Shown here: in pieces, positions 38,271 through 47,401 of the stretch | Numbering within the stretch: position 1 is the stretch's first letter | Layout of the letters: each line of letters opens with the position of its first letter | Source of the DNA: Hyphomonas sp. | GTDB lineage: Bacteria; Pseudomonadota; Alphaproteobacteria; Caulobacterales; Hyphomonadaceae | Direction: 5' to 3' | Length of the DNA: 64,000 bases | NCBI GenBank assembly: GCA_013791775.1 | Contig: VMTE01000036.1 | Coordinates: forward strand, 248,001-312,000 | Notes under the pieces: generated by a model | Databases searched by the model: none | Told to the model about the DNA's origin: nothing | Seen by the model: only the letters and a program-made list of their open reading frames with translations | Translations under genes and position numbers: made by a program

Positions 38271-39413
38271 TCAGATCACCATCTCGAGTTCGAGTGGTGT
38301 CTGGCCGGTCCGGAAGGCCAGCGGCCGCGCCATTTTCGGCAGCGCCAGCATCGCATCCAGCGCCGCCTTGGCGCGCACGCGGATGTCCTCCGGGATCGTC
38401 ACTTCATGTTTGCCGGTGACGAGGCAGTCATAGATGTTCTCCAGCGTGATGCGCTTCATGTGGGGACACAGGTTGCACGGACGGATGAAGTTCACCGCCG
38501 GGTTTTCGGCCGCCACATTGTCGCTCATCGAACATTCGGTCAGCAGCACAACCGTCTTCGGCTGGTGCTCGGACACATAGTTGGAGAGCGCCGAGGTCGA
38601 GCCGGCAAAGTCGGCTTCCTGCAGCACGTCCGGCGGGCATTCCGGGTGCGCCAGGACGATCACGCCCGGATGGGCCTCGCGCAGCTGTTTCACGTCCTCG
38701 CCGGAGAACTGCTCGTGCACTTCGCAGGCGCCCGGCCAGGTCAGGATGCGGATGCCGGTCTGCGCGGCAACGTTCTTCGCCAGGTACTGGTCCGGCACCA
38801 GGATCACGGTGTCGGTATTCCATGCCTTCGCGATGTGCTCCACCACCTGCGCCGCATTGGAGCTGGTGCAGGTGATGTGGCACTCGGCCTTCACCTCGGC
38901 GGTGCAGTTCACATAGGTCACGATGGGGTAGTCCGGATATTTCTGCTTGATCAGGCGCACATCGGCGCCGGTGATCGAGGCGGCGAGCGAGCAGCCGGCG
39001 CGCAGGTCCGGAATCAGCACGGTCTTTTCCGGCGCCAGGATTTTCGAAGTCTCGGCCATGAAATGCACGCCGGCCTGCACGATGATGTCGGCGTCCGTCG
39101 CGGCCGCCTCACGGGCGAGCTGCAACGAGTCGCCCCGGAAATCGCCGACGAGGCTGAAAATGTCGGGCGTCATGTAATTGTGGGCGAGGATGACGGCGTT
39201 CTTCGCTTTCTTCAGCCGGTTGATGCCGGCCACCAGCGGGGCGATCGCGGGCCATTCCATCGGCGTCACGAAATCGGCGACCAGCGGATAGAGCGCATCC
39301 GTCTCGGCCCTCACGGCGTCATCATAGACGAGGCCGCGCACTTCGGCGCCGGAGCGGCCGCGCAGCGGCGTGGGGGTCGGGCAACCCGGGCCGGAATCGA
39401 TCAGGCGTGCCAT
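38271..39413 (-). CDS. nadA: Quinolinate synthase A
   Basis: A 380-residue [4Fe-4S] enzyme condensing iminoaspartate with dihydroxyacetone phosphate to quinolinate. Motifs: AVILAHNYMTPDIFSLVGD, VHFMAETSKILAPEKTVLIP, and cluster ligands in LRAGCSLAASI, ECHITCTSSNAAQ and RPCNLCPHMKRITLENI. The start at 39413 has GGAGG five bases upstream; the Met codon at 39425 lacks such a site. It is the first gene of the operon, and a 21-bp imperfect palindrome sits 23-43 bases before the start. Confidence 0.95.
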   Translation of the reverse strand: MARLIDSGPGCPTPTPLRGRSGAEVRGLVYDDAVRAETDALYPLVADFVTPMEWPAIAPLVAGINRLKKAKNAVILAHNYMTPDIFSLVGDFRGDSLQLAREAAATDADIIVQAGVHFMAETSKILAPEKTVLIPDLRAGCSLAASITGADVRLIKQKYPDYPIVTYVNCTAEVKAECHITCTSSNAAQVVEHIAKAWNTDTVILVPDQYLAKNVAAQTGIRILTWPGACEVHEQFSGEDVKQLREAHPGVIVLAHPECPPDVLQEADFAGSTSALSNYVSEHQPKTVVLLTECSMSDNVAAENPAVNFIRPCNLCPHMKRITLENIYDCLVTGKHEVTIPEDIRVRAKAALDAMLALPKMARPLAFRTGQTPLELEMVI

Positions 39414-39435
39414 GGTATCCTCCATCCTCGAGCCG

Positions 39436-39456
39436 TTATGCTCGATTTGAGTATAA
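39436..39456. promoter_or_regulatory. Candidate operator of the nad operon
   Basis: TTATGCTC-N5-GAGTATAA matches its own complement at 7 of 8 arm positions. It lies 23-43 bases upstream of nadA, where a promoter would be, and contains TATACT on the minus strand. A NAD-responsive repressor such as NadQ or NrtR would be a reasonable binder, but no such gene is in the window. Confidence 0.4.
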
Positions 39457-39629
39457 GTTAGGCCTGATGGTCCGCGTTTCAAGGGCCAGCCTTCAAACGC
39501 TTTCGGGGATCAGGGCTCGTTCGTGACAGCCGGATTACTTTTGCGCAGTCTGAGCAAAAGCCTGTCTAGCGCACAACCCGCCCAGTGGCAACCCGCCGCC
39601 ACGGTTCCGCCATGATTGGGAAACGCGTG

Positions 39630-41975
39630 TCAGCTCTTGATGACGATGCCTGCGACGCTCGAATAGAGGCGCTTGAAGGTGTCCAGCTCTGCGGCGGTCA
39701 TTTTGGTACCCGCCCCCTTGCGCCGAAGTTGCGCCAGTCTCTTCTGATCGGCAACGGAGAGGCGTTTCTTGGAAGCGTCCTTCAAGAGTCGCGCATACGC
39801 CTCCTGATCGTCTGCCGTGGCGGGCTCGCTTGCCACAAAGATTCCAACCAGCTGCTCCAGCGCAGCGGTTCGGTCGATCTGGCGACCCTGCCTTTTGACA
39901 TACCAACTTTGAACTTCGTCTTCTGCAACGGACATGACGCCGGCAGCCTGAGCGCCATCAATTATGCGACCCGCAAGGACCCTCGCAGCATTCAGTTCGG
40001 CTTTGTCGCCAAGCATCCAGAATGCCCTGTTCCTCTGAACATCAAGGCCGCGATCTTTTTCGATCACGAACAACAGTTGAGACAACCGTTTGAAGGCCGC
40101 CTGAGTCAGCTTGTCAGACGGCATCTCCCGGAAATCAAAGATCAGGTCGTCTATGAAACGCTCGATGCGCCGGCGAAGAGACTGCGCGTCGGGATCTTCG
40201 CACCCTTCGCGTTCCTGCAGATCGCTGTACAGCTCAACGATCTTCTCCAGCCGCTCGCTGATAGAGCCGACGACAAGGTCTTCGGATAACCAGTCGACGA
40301 CGGCCTTTATCCGATGGTCCGATGTCGAGCGGGTCTCGGCGAAGTCTGCAGACAACTCGTTCAGCCTTCGCGGATTGTAGTAGAAATCGCCGCGATCCAG
40401 GTCCCGGCTCTTGTCCCGGTGAGCCTCAAAAAATTTGAGCCACTTCATTGTGAGCGGTGCGTCCCCCGCCTGCTTCGGCTTCTGGTAGGCGGCGCTCAGG
40501 ATTTTCTTCTCCATGAAGGGATCGAAGAAATCGACCTGGCCGGACTTGAACAGGTTCTCCTGGCCCTTGTTGCGTTGCATGATCCCGATCGCCTGCAGCA
40601 GCGCCGCGATGATCACGATGTCGATCATCAGCCGGGAGGCAAAGATGACGTGCCGGCCGCTCGCATCCTTGGGCTCGAACGGGCGCTCCTGCTGGATGTC
40701 GTAGATGTCGAACCAGTCGACGATGGGCACGCCCTTGGCGAGTTCGCCGCCGAAGAAGTTCAGCCAGTCGATGATGCTGGCCGAGCTTGCGGCTGCGCGG
40801 GCGGCTGCCAGCTGGTGGGGCGCGAAGAATTCGAAGTGCAGCTGGATCTGGCGCAGGCCGAGCGGAACGAGCACGAACAGGAACGCATAGCCGAGCAGCG
40901 CCTCGTCGCGCATGTCATTGTTGAACCCGATCCGGAACTTGTCAGAGCGCGTCGTCTGCAGCCGCAGCGCCTTTTCGCGGTCGTCTTCGACCCACGACCA
41001 CCGCCGCCCGATGGACAGGATCAGAAGGATCGCAAAGCCAATCGGAAACAGGCCGACCGGCGCGGGCAAGGCGAATCCCAGCGCCGACAGCGGCAGCAGG
41101 ACACAGACGATGGCGATCTTGCCGCTGACGGTGCCGGGCAACGTGGCGCCGGACAGGGGCGCCACCAGCCGCACCAGCGCCGCATCGAGCGCCACGACCA
41201 TCTCGCTGGCCGACTGCGTCATGCCGCCCGCCGCCGCCTTGCGGGGCGCGTCGCCGGTCTGGCGCGGCTCCCTGAAGCCGAGAATGTTGGCGGCCACGAT
41301 GAACAGAAGGAAACTGGCGACCACCGCGCCGACCGCCATCAGCCCGAAATTGTCGGACATCGTGAACAGGCGCTGGCCGGCCGCCCAGGCGCCAATCCCG
41401 ACCAGCAGGCAGACGCCGAATGTCAGGGTAAGCGTCAGCCAGCTGACTTCCTCGTCCGGATCACTGAGATAGTTTTTGCGTCCGGTATTCTCGGTCGCTT
41501 CCACGGCGACGAGATGAAAGCCGAACAGGAGCGGGATGAAGCCGGCGGCGAGCAGGGCGCCGAACAGCATCTGGTGCTGCGGGTTCCCGGCCAGTGCAAA
41601 GTCCCAGGGGAAAGCGTTGACGGCGGTGTCATGGCCGAAGGCCGCCCAGGCGAGCACGGCCAGATAGCCGACCAGCCAGGCGAAGGCCGCCCGGTACCGG
41701 GGCTGTTCTTCCGTACCCGGATCGTGGTTCTTCGGCGTGGTCTCCCAGCTGCGCTGAACGAGGATGATGCCGGTCACGAGGTAGGCGAGAAGGAGCGTGC
41801 CGATGATACCGCCCCATTGAGCAGCGCCTTCAAGCACATCCGCGTTCTGCAGGTCATCAACCGCGATCAGGATCGCCGCGCCGCCCAGACCCAGGCAGGC
41901 CACGATGATTTCAAATCGCCAGTTGTAATGGCCGCGCTGCCGGGCATCGCCGCCCGCCTGATCCGTGTTGCCCAT
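39630..41975 (-). CDS. Large multi-span membrane protein of unknown function
   Basis: A 781-residue protein. The first 470 residues hold about ten hydrophobic helices (for example IVACLGLGGAAILIAVDD, MLFGALLAAGFIPLLFGF and VIFASRLMIDIVIIAALLQA). The last 300 residues are soluble, helical and charged, without a motif I recognise (NRAFWMLGDKAELNAARVLA; MKWLKFFEAHRDKSRDLDRG). No transporter, channel-filter, kinase or nucleotide-binding signature is visible. The C-terminal part is somewhat less GC-rich than the flanks. It is isolated: 216 bases downstream is the nadA start region, and upstream is an amidohydrolase gene in the same direction, 79 bases away. Confidence 0.75.
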   Translation of the reverse strand: MGNTDQAGGDARQRGHYNWRFEIIVACLGLGGAAILIAVDDLQNADVLEGAAQWGGIIGTLLLAYLVTGIILVQRSWETTPKNHDPGTEEQPRYRAAFAWLVGYLAVLAWAAFGHDTAVNAFPWDFALAGNPQHQMLFGALLAAGFIPLLFGFHLVAVEATENTGRKNYLSDPDEEVSWLTLTLTFGVCLLVGIGAWAAGQRLFTMSDNFGLMAVGAVVASFLLFIVAANILGFREPRQTGDAPRKAAAGGMTQSASEMVVALDAALVRLVAPLSGATLPGTVSGKIAIVCVLLPLSALGFALPAPVGLFPIGFAILLILSIGRRWSWVEDDREKALRLQTTRSDKFRIGFNNDMRDEALLGYAFLFVLVPLGLRQIQLHFEFFAPHQLAAARAAASSASIIDWLNFFGGELAKGVPIVDWFDIYDIQQERPFEPKDASGRHVIFASRLMIDIVIIAALLQAIGIMQRNKGQENLFKSGQVDFFDPFMEKKILSAAYQKPKQAGDAPLTMKWLKFFEAHRDKSRDLDRGDFYYNPRRLNELSADFAETRSTSDHRIKAVVDWLSEDLVVGSISERLEKIVELYSDLQEREGCEDPDAQSLRRRIERFIDDLIFDFREMPSDKLTQAAFKRLSQLLFVIEKDRGLDVQRNRAFWMLGDKAELNAARVLAGRIIDGAQAAGVMSVAEDEVQSWYVKRQGRQIDRTAALEQLVGIFVASEPATADDQEAYARLLKDASKKRLSVADQKRLAQLRRKGAGTKMTAAELDTFKRLYSSVAGIVIKS

Positions 41976-42054
41976 CCCCGCACCTTCACCTTTTGCGGGA
42001 AACTAATCACCGACAGGCAAACTTGGGAAGGGCGCTTCGCCGGATTTCTCGAAT

Positions 42055-43491
42055 CTACTTCTTCAGCAGCGCTTCGACGGCCGCGGTCATCGCATCGACG
42101 CCAGTGGCGATGGCGGGGTCGTAATCCGGGGCGAAGAGGGCGGAGTGGAGCGAGGGCAGCGGCATGCCGTCGGCCTGCGAGGCGGCATACCGGTCCGGCG
42201 GGACGGCGCCGAGCCAGAAGATCAGGCCGGGGATCTTCTCGTCGGTGCGGCCATACTGGCTGAAGTCTTCGCCGCCCATCACCGGCGGTACTGCGCGCAC
42301 GTTGCCGGCGCCGAGTTCGGCGCTGATCGCGGCCATCGCGCGGCTCGTCAGGTCCGGGTCGTTATAGGTGGCGGGCGTGAAGTCACTCTCCACCGAAATC
42401 TCGGGCGCCGGCGCGCCGAATGCGGCGGCCTGACCTTCCGCGATACGCTTGATGCCGTCGAGCAGCATCTGGCGCGTCTTGTCCTCATAGGAGCGCACGG
42501 TGATCAGCAGTTCGGCTTCGTCCGGGATGATGTTGTGCTTGGCGCCGGCCTTGAACGAGCCGACGGTCACCACGGCGGAATCAAGCGGATTGGTGCTGCG
42601 CGAGACGAGGCTCTGCAGCGCGACGACGATATGGCTGCCGATCAGTACGGGATCGACCGTGGTGTGCGGATAGGCGCCGTGACCGCCGATGCCCTTCACC
42701 TTGATGTCCACTGAGTCGACGTTGGCAAGCGCGTAGCCCGACGAATAATTGACCGTCCCCGCCGGCGCGCCCGCCGAGACATGCAGCGCGATGTTGTAGT
42801 CCGGCTTGGGAAAGCGCGTGTACAAACCGTCGGCCAGCATCGCCTCGGCGCCGAGACCGATTTCCTCGGCCGGCTGGGCAATCATCACGAGCGTTCCGGA
42901 CCAGTTTTCCTTCTCGGCGAGCAGGCGGCGGGCGGTGCCTACCCAGACGGTCATGTGAATGTCGTGGCCGCAGGCGTGCATGACGGGGCTGTCCACGCCG
43001 GTCCATGTTTGCGACATCACCTTCGAGGCGAAGGCGAAGCCGGTGTTTTCGGGGACGGGGAGCGCGTCCATGTCGGCGCGGATCAGCACGACCGGGCCGG
43101 GGCCGTTGTCCAGCACGCCGACCACGCCGTAGCCGCCGACATCCGGGCGCGCCTCGCCGTGATCGCGCACGGCCTTGTCTTTCACCCAGACATCGCCGAG
43201 GCCGGTCGTGACCGTAAAACCCAGTGTTTTCAGCTCGTTGGCGAGGAGGGCGGAGGTCGCGACCTCCTTGAACGACAGCTCGGGCGACTCGTGCAGCTGC
43301 TTGTAGAGGGCGACGAGGTTCTCGTCCGCCACCCGCACCGGCCCCTCGGGAATACCGGCAACCGCAGCGACGGCGGCGCCGTCCGGCGCGCTGCCTTCGG
43401 CATTGCCAGGCCCGGTTCCGGCCGCGTTCCCGCACGCCGCCAGAAGGGCAAGTCCGCCCGCGATGAGTGTTGCATAAGTTGCGCGTTTCAT
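42055..43491 (-). CDS. M20-family amidohydrolase lipoprotein
   Basis: A 478-residue exported metallohydrolase. The signal ends in LLAAC (Cys about 20), then a Gly/Ala linker. The M20 catalytic domain has RADMDALPVPENTG, MHACGHDIHMTVWVG (metal ligands), AQPAEEIGLGAEAML (the general-base Glu pair) and a dimerisation domain with GIGGHGAYPHTTVDPVLIG; PPVMGGEDFSQYG holds another ligand. It resembles N-acyl-amino-acid and hippurate amidohydrolases. Outer-membrane or periplasmic placement suggests peptide or acyl-amino-acid scavenging. The start at 43491 is chosen for the signal peptide. Confidence 0.9.
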   Translation of the reverse strand: MKRATYATLIAGGLALLAACGNAAGTGPGNAEGSAPDGAAVAAVAGIPEGPVRVADENLVALYKQLHESPELSFKEVATSALLANELKTLGFTVTTGLGDVWVKDKAVRDHGEARPDVGGYGVVGVLDNGPGPVVLIRADMDALPVPENTGFAFASKVMSQTWTGVDSPVMHACGHDIHMTVWVGTARRLLAEKENWSGTLVMIAQPAEEIGLGAEAMLADGLYTRFPKPDYNIALHVSAGAPAGTVNYSSGYALANVDSVDIKVKGIGGHGAYPHTTVDPVLIGSHIVVALQSLVSRSTNPLDSAVVTVGSFKAGAKHNIIPDEAELLITVRSYEDKTRQMLLDGIKRIAEGQAAAFGAPAPEISVESDFTPATYNDPDLTSRAMAAISAELGAGNVRAVPPVMGGEDFSQYGRTDEKIPGLIFWLGAVPPDRYAASQADGMPLPSLHSALFAPDYDPAIATGVDAMTAAVEALLKK

Positions 43492-43595
43492 GCCCGTTCC
43501 CCGTCCACAAACCGTCCACAAGCCCGTCCGACTTGTGGAGCATTCGAGGGGTCAGCCTAACGGCATGACGGGGTGGGGGGAAGGGGGTCCGTAGC

Positions 43596-43786
43596 TCCCC
43601 TCTTCCTTGGGAGAGGCTCGCGCGGGAAATCGTATACGATTTCTCGTCCACGCGAGGGGGTGAGGGGGACTGAGCTATCCGATTGGCGGAGCGTTTGAGG
43701 GAATGGTGCGCCCCCTCATCCCCGCGCTCGGACAATCGTATACGATTGCCCGTCCTCGCGCGCCCTTCTCCCGCAGGAGAAGGGGC
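43596..43786. repeat. Composite palindromic element B with two CGTATACG palindromes
   Basis: In order: hairpin CCTCTTCC/GGGAGAGG near 43599-43616; a module CTCGCG (43617-43622) to CGCGAG (43651-43656) enclosing the perfect 18-bp palindrome 43626-43643; spacer GGGGGTGAGGGGG; its complement-like partner CCCCCTCATCCCC; a second palindrome with perfect 16-bp core 43733-43748; and the hairpin CCCTTCTCC (43763-43771) with GGAGAAGGG (43776-43784). The two palindrome units face each other. It ends ten bases before the transglycosylase stop. Confidence 0.8.
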
Positions 43787-43795
43787 TAAGAAGGT

Positions 43796-45889
43796 TTATC
43801 TCCGCCCGCGCTTCAGGTCCTCGGTCAGGCGGATCTCTTCGGGTTGGCCGCTGAGGCGGTGGCGGTAGACTTGGATGTTTTCCATGACGCGCTGGACGTA
43901 GTTGCGGGTTTCCGAGAAGGGGATGAACTCGACCCAGTCGATGGGGTCGATCTGGCCGGTGCGGGGGTCGCCGTAATCGCGCACCCATTGGCCGGGGCGG
44001 GAGGGGCCGGCATTGTAGGCGGCGGCGGTCATGATGTAGCTGCCGCCGAACTGCTTGATCAGCGTGTCGAGGTGCAGCCCGCCGAGGGTGAAGTTGTAGC
44101 CGGGATCTTCGGTCAGCCAGGATTGCTGATAGGGCAGGCCGCGCAGGCGGGCTTCGCCTTTCGCTGTGGCCGGCATGATCTGCATCAGGCCGCGCGCGCC
44201 AACCTGGCTGACGGCTTTCGGATTGAACTCGCTCTCCTGGCGCGTGATGGCGAGCACGAAGGCGCGCTCGGTGTCCGGCTTGCGGCTGACCGCGGGGTTG
44301 AGCACCGGATAGGCCGCGCCCGGCGCCACCACGCCGCGCTGCAGCCCGGCCTTGCCGGTCCGCACACCGACATCAGGTGTCGCATACTCGTTCACCAGGA
44401 CGGACAGCATTTCATATTCGACCGGCGCGTCCAGCTCGTCGTCGAGATAGAAGGCGAATTCCTTGAAGCTGGTCATCTCGCCCGCCTCGCCCAGCACCCG
44501 CATCGCCTGGACGATCGGCCGGGCGTTGAACCGCGCGATGTCCTCCGTGGACGGAAGGGCCGGCGCGCCGAGGCTGACCGTCTTGTCGCCGAGGCGTTCG
44601 GAGGCGAGTTGGCCGTAATAGGTGTATTTGTGGGTGGCGGCGGCGGCATAGGCGGCGAGCGCCGGATCGCTCTGCCCGAGGGCGTCGCGGGCCCGGCCGG
44701 TCCAGTAATAGCCGCGCGCCAGGCTGACCGGGCTGGAGACGCCGGCGGTCATGGTTTCGAAATGGCCGACGCTGCGGGTCGCGTCGCCGTTGAGGCGCAG
44801 CGCGATCCAGCCGGCCAGCCATTCGGCCTCGGCAAAGTCGGCGCCGGCCGACATGCCATGCGGGGCGGTCAGCTGGTAGGCGCGGCTGTAATTGCGCAGT
44901 TTGAGTTCTTCGCGCACCGCGATGGCGCGTTCGTCCCAGAGGCGGCTGCGGCCGGCGGCGGGCACGTCCTTGCCGTCGATCTGGCGCAGCAGATCGGAGA
45001 CACCCTCCACCTTCTTCACGCGGCGCCACTTGGCGCGCTCATAGAGAAGGCCCGGATGGGATTGCAGATGGTCCGGCACGGCCTTGACCAGCGAATCGAC
45101 CGTCTTGGCCCGCTTGGCGAGCGCGATGCGGGCATCGGTCAGCTTGCGGTATTCGGCGGTCAGCTGGGGCTTCAGGGCCTCGGCGGCGCTGGCCTGGCCG
45201 GTCCAGAGCAGGAAATCGACCCGGGCGCGGTGGTCGTCTTGGCTGAGCGACTGGCCGTAACGGGCGAGGACGATGCGCTGCACGTCCGGCTCCAGCGTGT
45301 TGCTGCGCCAGGCGTCCTTGATGACCTCGTCGGAGCGGGCCCGTTCGCCGACATCGCGCAGGGCGTTGGCGAGGGCGACCTTGCCGGCGCCGGTCTGGGG
45401 CCCGGATTTCTCCAGCCAGGCAATGCGCGCGCGCGCGTCGAGCGCGGACAGCTCGATGATCTCCTCGGCGCGCCGGCGCATCCGGTCGGTTTCCGGCCAG
45501 TCGGGCAGCATCGTCAGCGCCAGGTCGATCTCGTCGAAGGACATGCCGGGCACGCCGCCGGCGGCGCGCTTCCACATGATCAGGTTCTTGAGGGCCGGCT
45601 CCGGCGCCTCGTATTGCAGGCGGGTGAGCTCCGACCACTGGCTGCGCTCGGCGGCCGAGAGCGCCCGGGCGAGATACAGCGCGGCGGAGGACTTCTGGGT
45701 GAGCACCGGGGCCGGCGTGGAGGGGCCGGCCGGGGTCGCCACATTAACCGACAGGACAGGCGCCTGCGCCGGGGGCAGCAGGTTCTTTCCGGGCTTCAGG
45801 CTGGGCGTTTCGGGAACGCCGGCCAGGGCCGCACCCGCCGCCAGCGCGGCGAGGGAGATAAAAACTGCAGTTTTCCGGGCAAGTGTCAT
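43796..45889 (-). CDS. Soluble lytic murein transglycosylase (Slt70-like)
   Basis: A 697-residue exported enzyme that cleaves peptidoglycan glycan strands to 1,6-anhydro muropeptides. A signal peptide (KTAVFISLAALAAGAALAG) is followed by about 500 residues of helical superhelix, as in Slt70. The SLT catalytic domain is near 543-660: AITRQESEFNPKAVS with the catalytic Glu, VGARGLMQIMPATAK, and AAAYNAGPSRPGQW. Divergent from dapA, 111 bases apart. With the amidase, SleB-type hydrolase and dapA it adds to the wall-related content of the window. Confidence 0.92.
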   Translation of the reverse strand: MTLARKTAVFISLAALAAGAALAGVPETPSLKPGKNLLPPAQAPVLSVNVATPAGPSTPAPVLTQKSSAALYLARALSAAERSQWSELTRLQYEAPEPALKNLIMWKRAAGGVPGMSFDEIDLALTMLPDWPETDRMRRRAEEIIELSALDARARIAWLEKSGPQTGAGKVALANALRDVGERARSDEVIKDAWRSNTLEPDVQRIVLARYGQSLSQDDHRARVDFLLWTGQASAAEALKPQLTAEYRKLTDARIALAKRAKTVDSLVKAVPDHLQSHPGLLYERAKWRRVKKVEGVSDLLRQIDGKDVPAAGRSRLWDERAIAVREELKLRNYSRAYQLTAPHGMSAGADFAEAEWLAGWIALRLNGDATRSVGHFETMTAGVSSPVSLARGYYWTGRARDALGQSDPALAAYAAAATHKYTYYGQLASERLGDKTVSLGAPALPSTEDIARFNARPIVQAMRVLGEAGEMTSFKEFAFYLDDELDAPVEYEMLSVLVNEYATPDVGVRTGKAGLQRGVVAPGAAYPVLNPAVSRKPDTERAFVLAITRQESEFNPKAVSQVGARGLMQIMPATAKGEARLRGLPYQQSWLTEDPGYNFTLGGLHLDTLIKQFGGSYIMTAAAYNAGPSRPGQWVRDYGDPRTGQIDPIDWVEFIPFSETRNYVQRVMENIQVYRHRLSGQPEEIRLTEDLKRGRR

Positions 45890-46000
45890 GGTGGCCTATG
45901 TTTATTTCTGTCCCGAAGCGTGACAATCCAAGCTCGGCAGCCTAGCACGCATATCCCACGAATTCCTGAAACGAATCCCTGAAAAACTGGCAATAATAAG

Positions 46001-46909
46001 ATGTCATCCGATCCGCTCTTTACCGGTTCCATCCCCGCCCTCGTGACCCCGTTCCGGAATGGCGCGGTGGACAAGCCGGCCTTCGCGGCCCTGGTCGAGC
46101 GCCAGATCGCGGGCGGCTCGGCCGCGCTGGTGCCGGTGGGCACGACCGGGGAGACGTCCACGCTCTCGACCGAAGAGCACAAGGCGGTGGTCTCGCTGTG
46201 TGTTGAAGTGGCAGCCGGCCGGGTGCCGGTGATCGCCGGGGCAGGCTCCAACGCGACCGAAGAGGCGATCGACCTCGTGGCCCATGCCAAGGCCGTCGGC
46301 GCCGACGCGGCGCTGGTCGTCTGCCCGTATTACAACAAGCCGAACCAGGCGGGCCTCTACGCGCACTTCAAGGCGATCAACGACGCCGTGGCCCTGCCGG
46401 TGTTTGTCTACAATGTGCCGGGCCGCACGATTGTCGACCTGATGCCGCCGACGGTGGCCGCGCTGGCGGCGCTGCCCAACATCATCGGCATCAAGGATGC
46501 GAGCGACGAGATGGAGCGCGTGGCGCTGCACAGCCATCTGATCGGCCAGAACAAAGGCGAGCACCAGCAGTTCATCCAGCTGTCGGGCGAGGATTCCAGC
46601 GCGCTGGCCCACCGGGCGATGGGCGGAGCGGGCTGCATCTCGGTGACCGCCAACGTGCTGCCGGAAGCCTGCGCGGCCATGCATGCCGCGTTCGATGACG
46701 GCGACCTGGAGACCGCTCGGGCGATCAACCAGCGGATTGTCCTCCTGCACCGCGCGATGTTCGCGTCGCCCTCGCCGGGCCCGGCGAAATATGCGCTGTC
46801 GCGGATGGGTCTGTGCACGGACGAAGTGCGCCTGCCGATCACGCCGCCGGACGCCGCCGCGCGTGAGCAGATTGATGCGGCATTGCGGCTGGCGGGGGTC
46901 AGTCTCTAG
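46001..46909 (+). CDS. dapA: 4-hydroxy-tetrahydrodipicolinate synthase
   Basis: A 302-residue TIM-barrel aldolase condensing pyruvate with aspartate semialdehyde, the first committed step to lysine and diaminopimelate. Signatures: GSIPALVTPFRNGAVDK at the N terminus, PVGTTGETSTLSTEEH, CPYYNKPNQAGLYAHF (catalytic Tyr) and the Schiff-base Lys in NIIGIKDASDE. It is followed after three bases by smpB, so the two are probably co-transcribed. Confidence 0.95.
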   Translation: MSSDPLFTGSIPALVTPFRNGAVDKPAFAALVERQIAGGSAALVPVGTTGETSTLSTEEHKAVVSLCVEVAAGRVPVIAGAGSNATEEAIDLVAHAKAVGADAALVVCPYYNKPNQAGLYAHFKAINDAVALPVFVYNVPGRTIVDLMPPTVAALAALPNIIGIKDASDEMERVALHSHLIGQNKGEHQQFIQLSGEDSSALAHRAMGGAGCISVTANVLPEACAAMHAAFDDGDLETARAINQRIVLLHRAMFASPSPGPAKYALSRMGLCTDEVRLPITPPDAAAREQIDAALRLAGVSL

Positions 46910-46912
46910 GTC

Positions 46913-47401
46913 ATGGCCACCAAGCCGAAGACCCCTGCCGTCAAGGGCCGCACCGACGGGATGGTCGCCGAGAACCGGCGCTCGCGCCGCGAGTATTCGG
47001 TCGAGGATACGCTGGAAGCGGGCGTTATGCTGGTCGGCTCGGAAGTGAAATCCCTGCGCGACGGCAAGGCGAACATCGCCGAGGCCTATGCCTCGGTGGA
47101 GCAGGGCGAGCTGTGGCTGATCAATGCCGAGATCCAGACCTATGGCGGCGCGAACCGGTTCAACCATGAGCCGCGCCGCAAGCGCAAGCTGCTGGTCTCG
47201 AAGCGGCAGCTGGCGAAGCTGGCGCAGGAAGTGGACCGGGCCGGGCGTACGATCGTACCGCTGAAGCTCTACTTCAACGACAAGGGCCGCGCCAAACTCC
47301 TGATCGGCGTCGCCACGGGCCGCAAGGCGCACGACAAGCGCGAGAACGAAGCCAAGCGCGACTGGGCGCGGGATAAAGCGCGGATCATGAAGGGCGGTTA
47401 G
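46913..47401 (+). CDS. smpB: SsrA-binding protein
   Basis: A 162-residue tmRNA partner needed for rescue of stalled ribosomes. The family features are [57 protein letters not shown] and a basic C-terminal tail ([20 protein letters not shown]) that enters the ribosomal mRNA channel. The tmRNA gene is not in the window. The 3' end overlaps the convergent glycosylase gene by 4 bases. Confidence 0.95.
   Translation: MATKPKTPAVKGRTDGMVAENRRSRREYSVEDTLEAGVMLVGSEVKSLRDGKANIAEAYASVEQGELWLINAEIQTYGGANRFNHEPRRKRKLLVSKRQLAKLAQEVDRAGRTIVPLKLYFNDKGRAKLLIGVATGRKAHDKRENEAKRDWARDKARIMKGG

Noticed and set aside
39539..39559. TTTTGC...GCAAAA hairpin downstream of the large membrane protein gene
   Set aside because: The stem is only six AT-rich pairs without a following T-run on the relevant strand, too weak to call.
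46913..47401. Search for the tmRNA gene next to smpB
   Set aside because: No tRNA-like acceptor or tag-coding sequence is visible near smpB or in any gap of the window.
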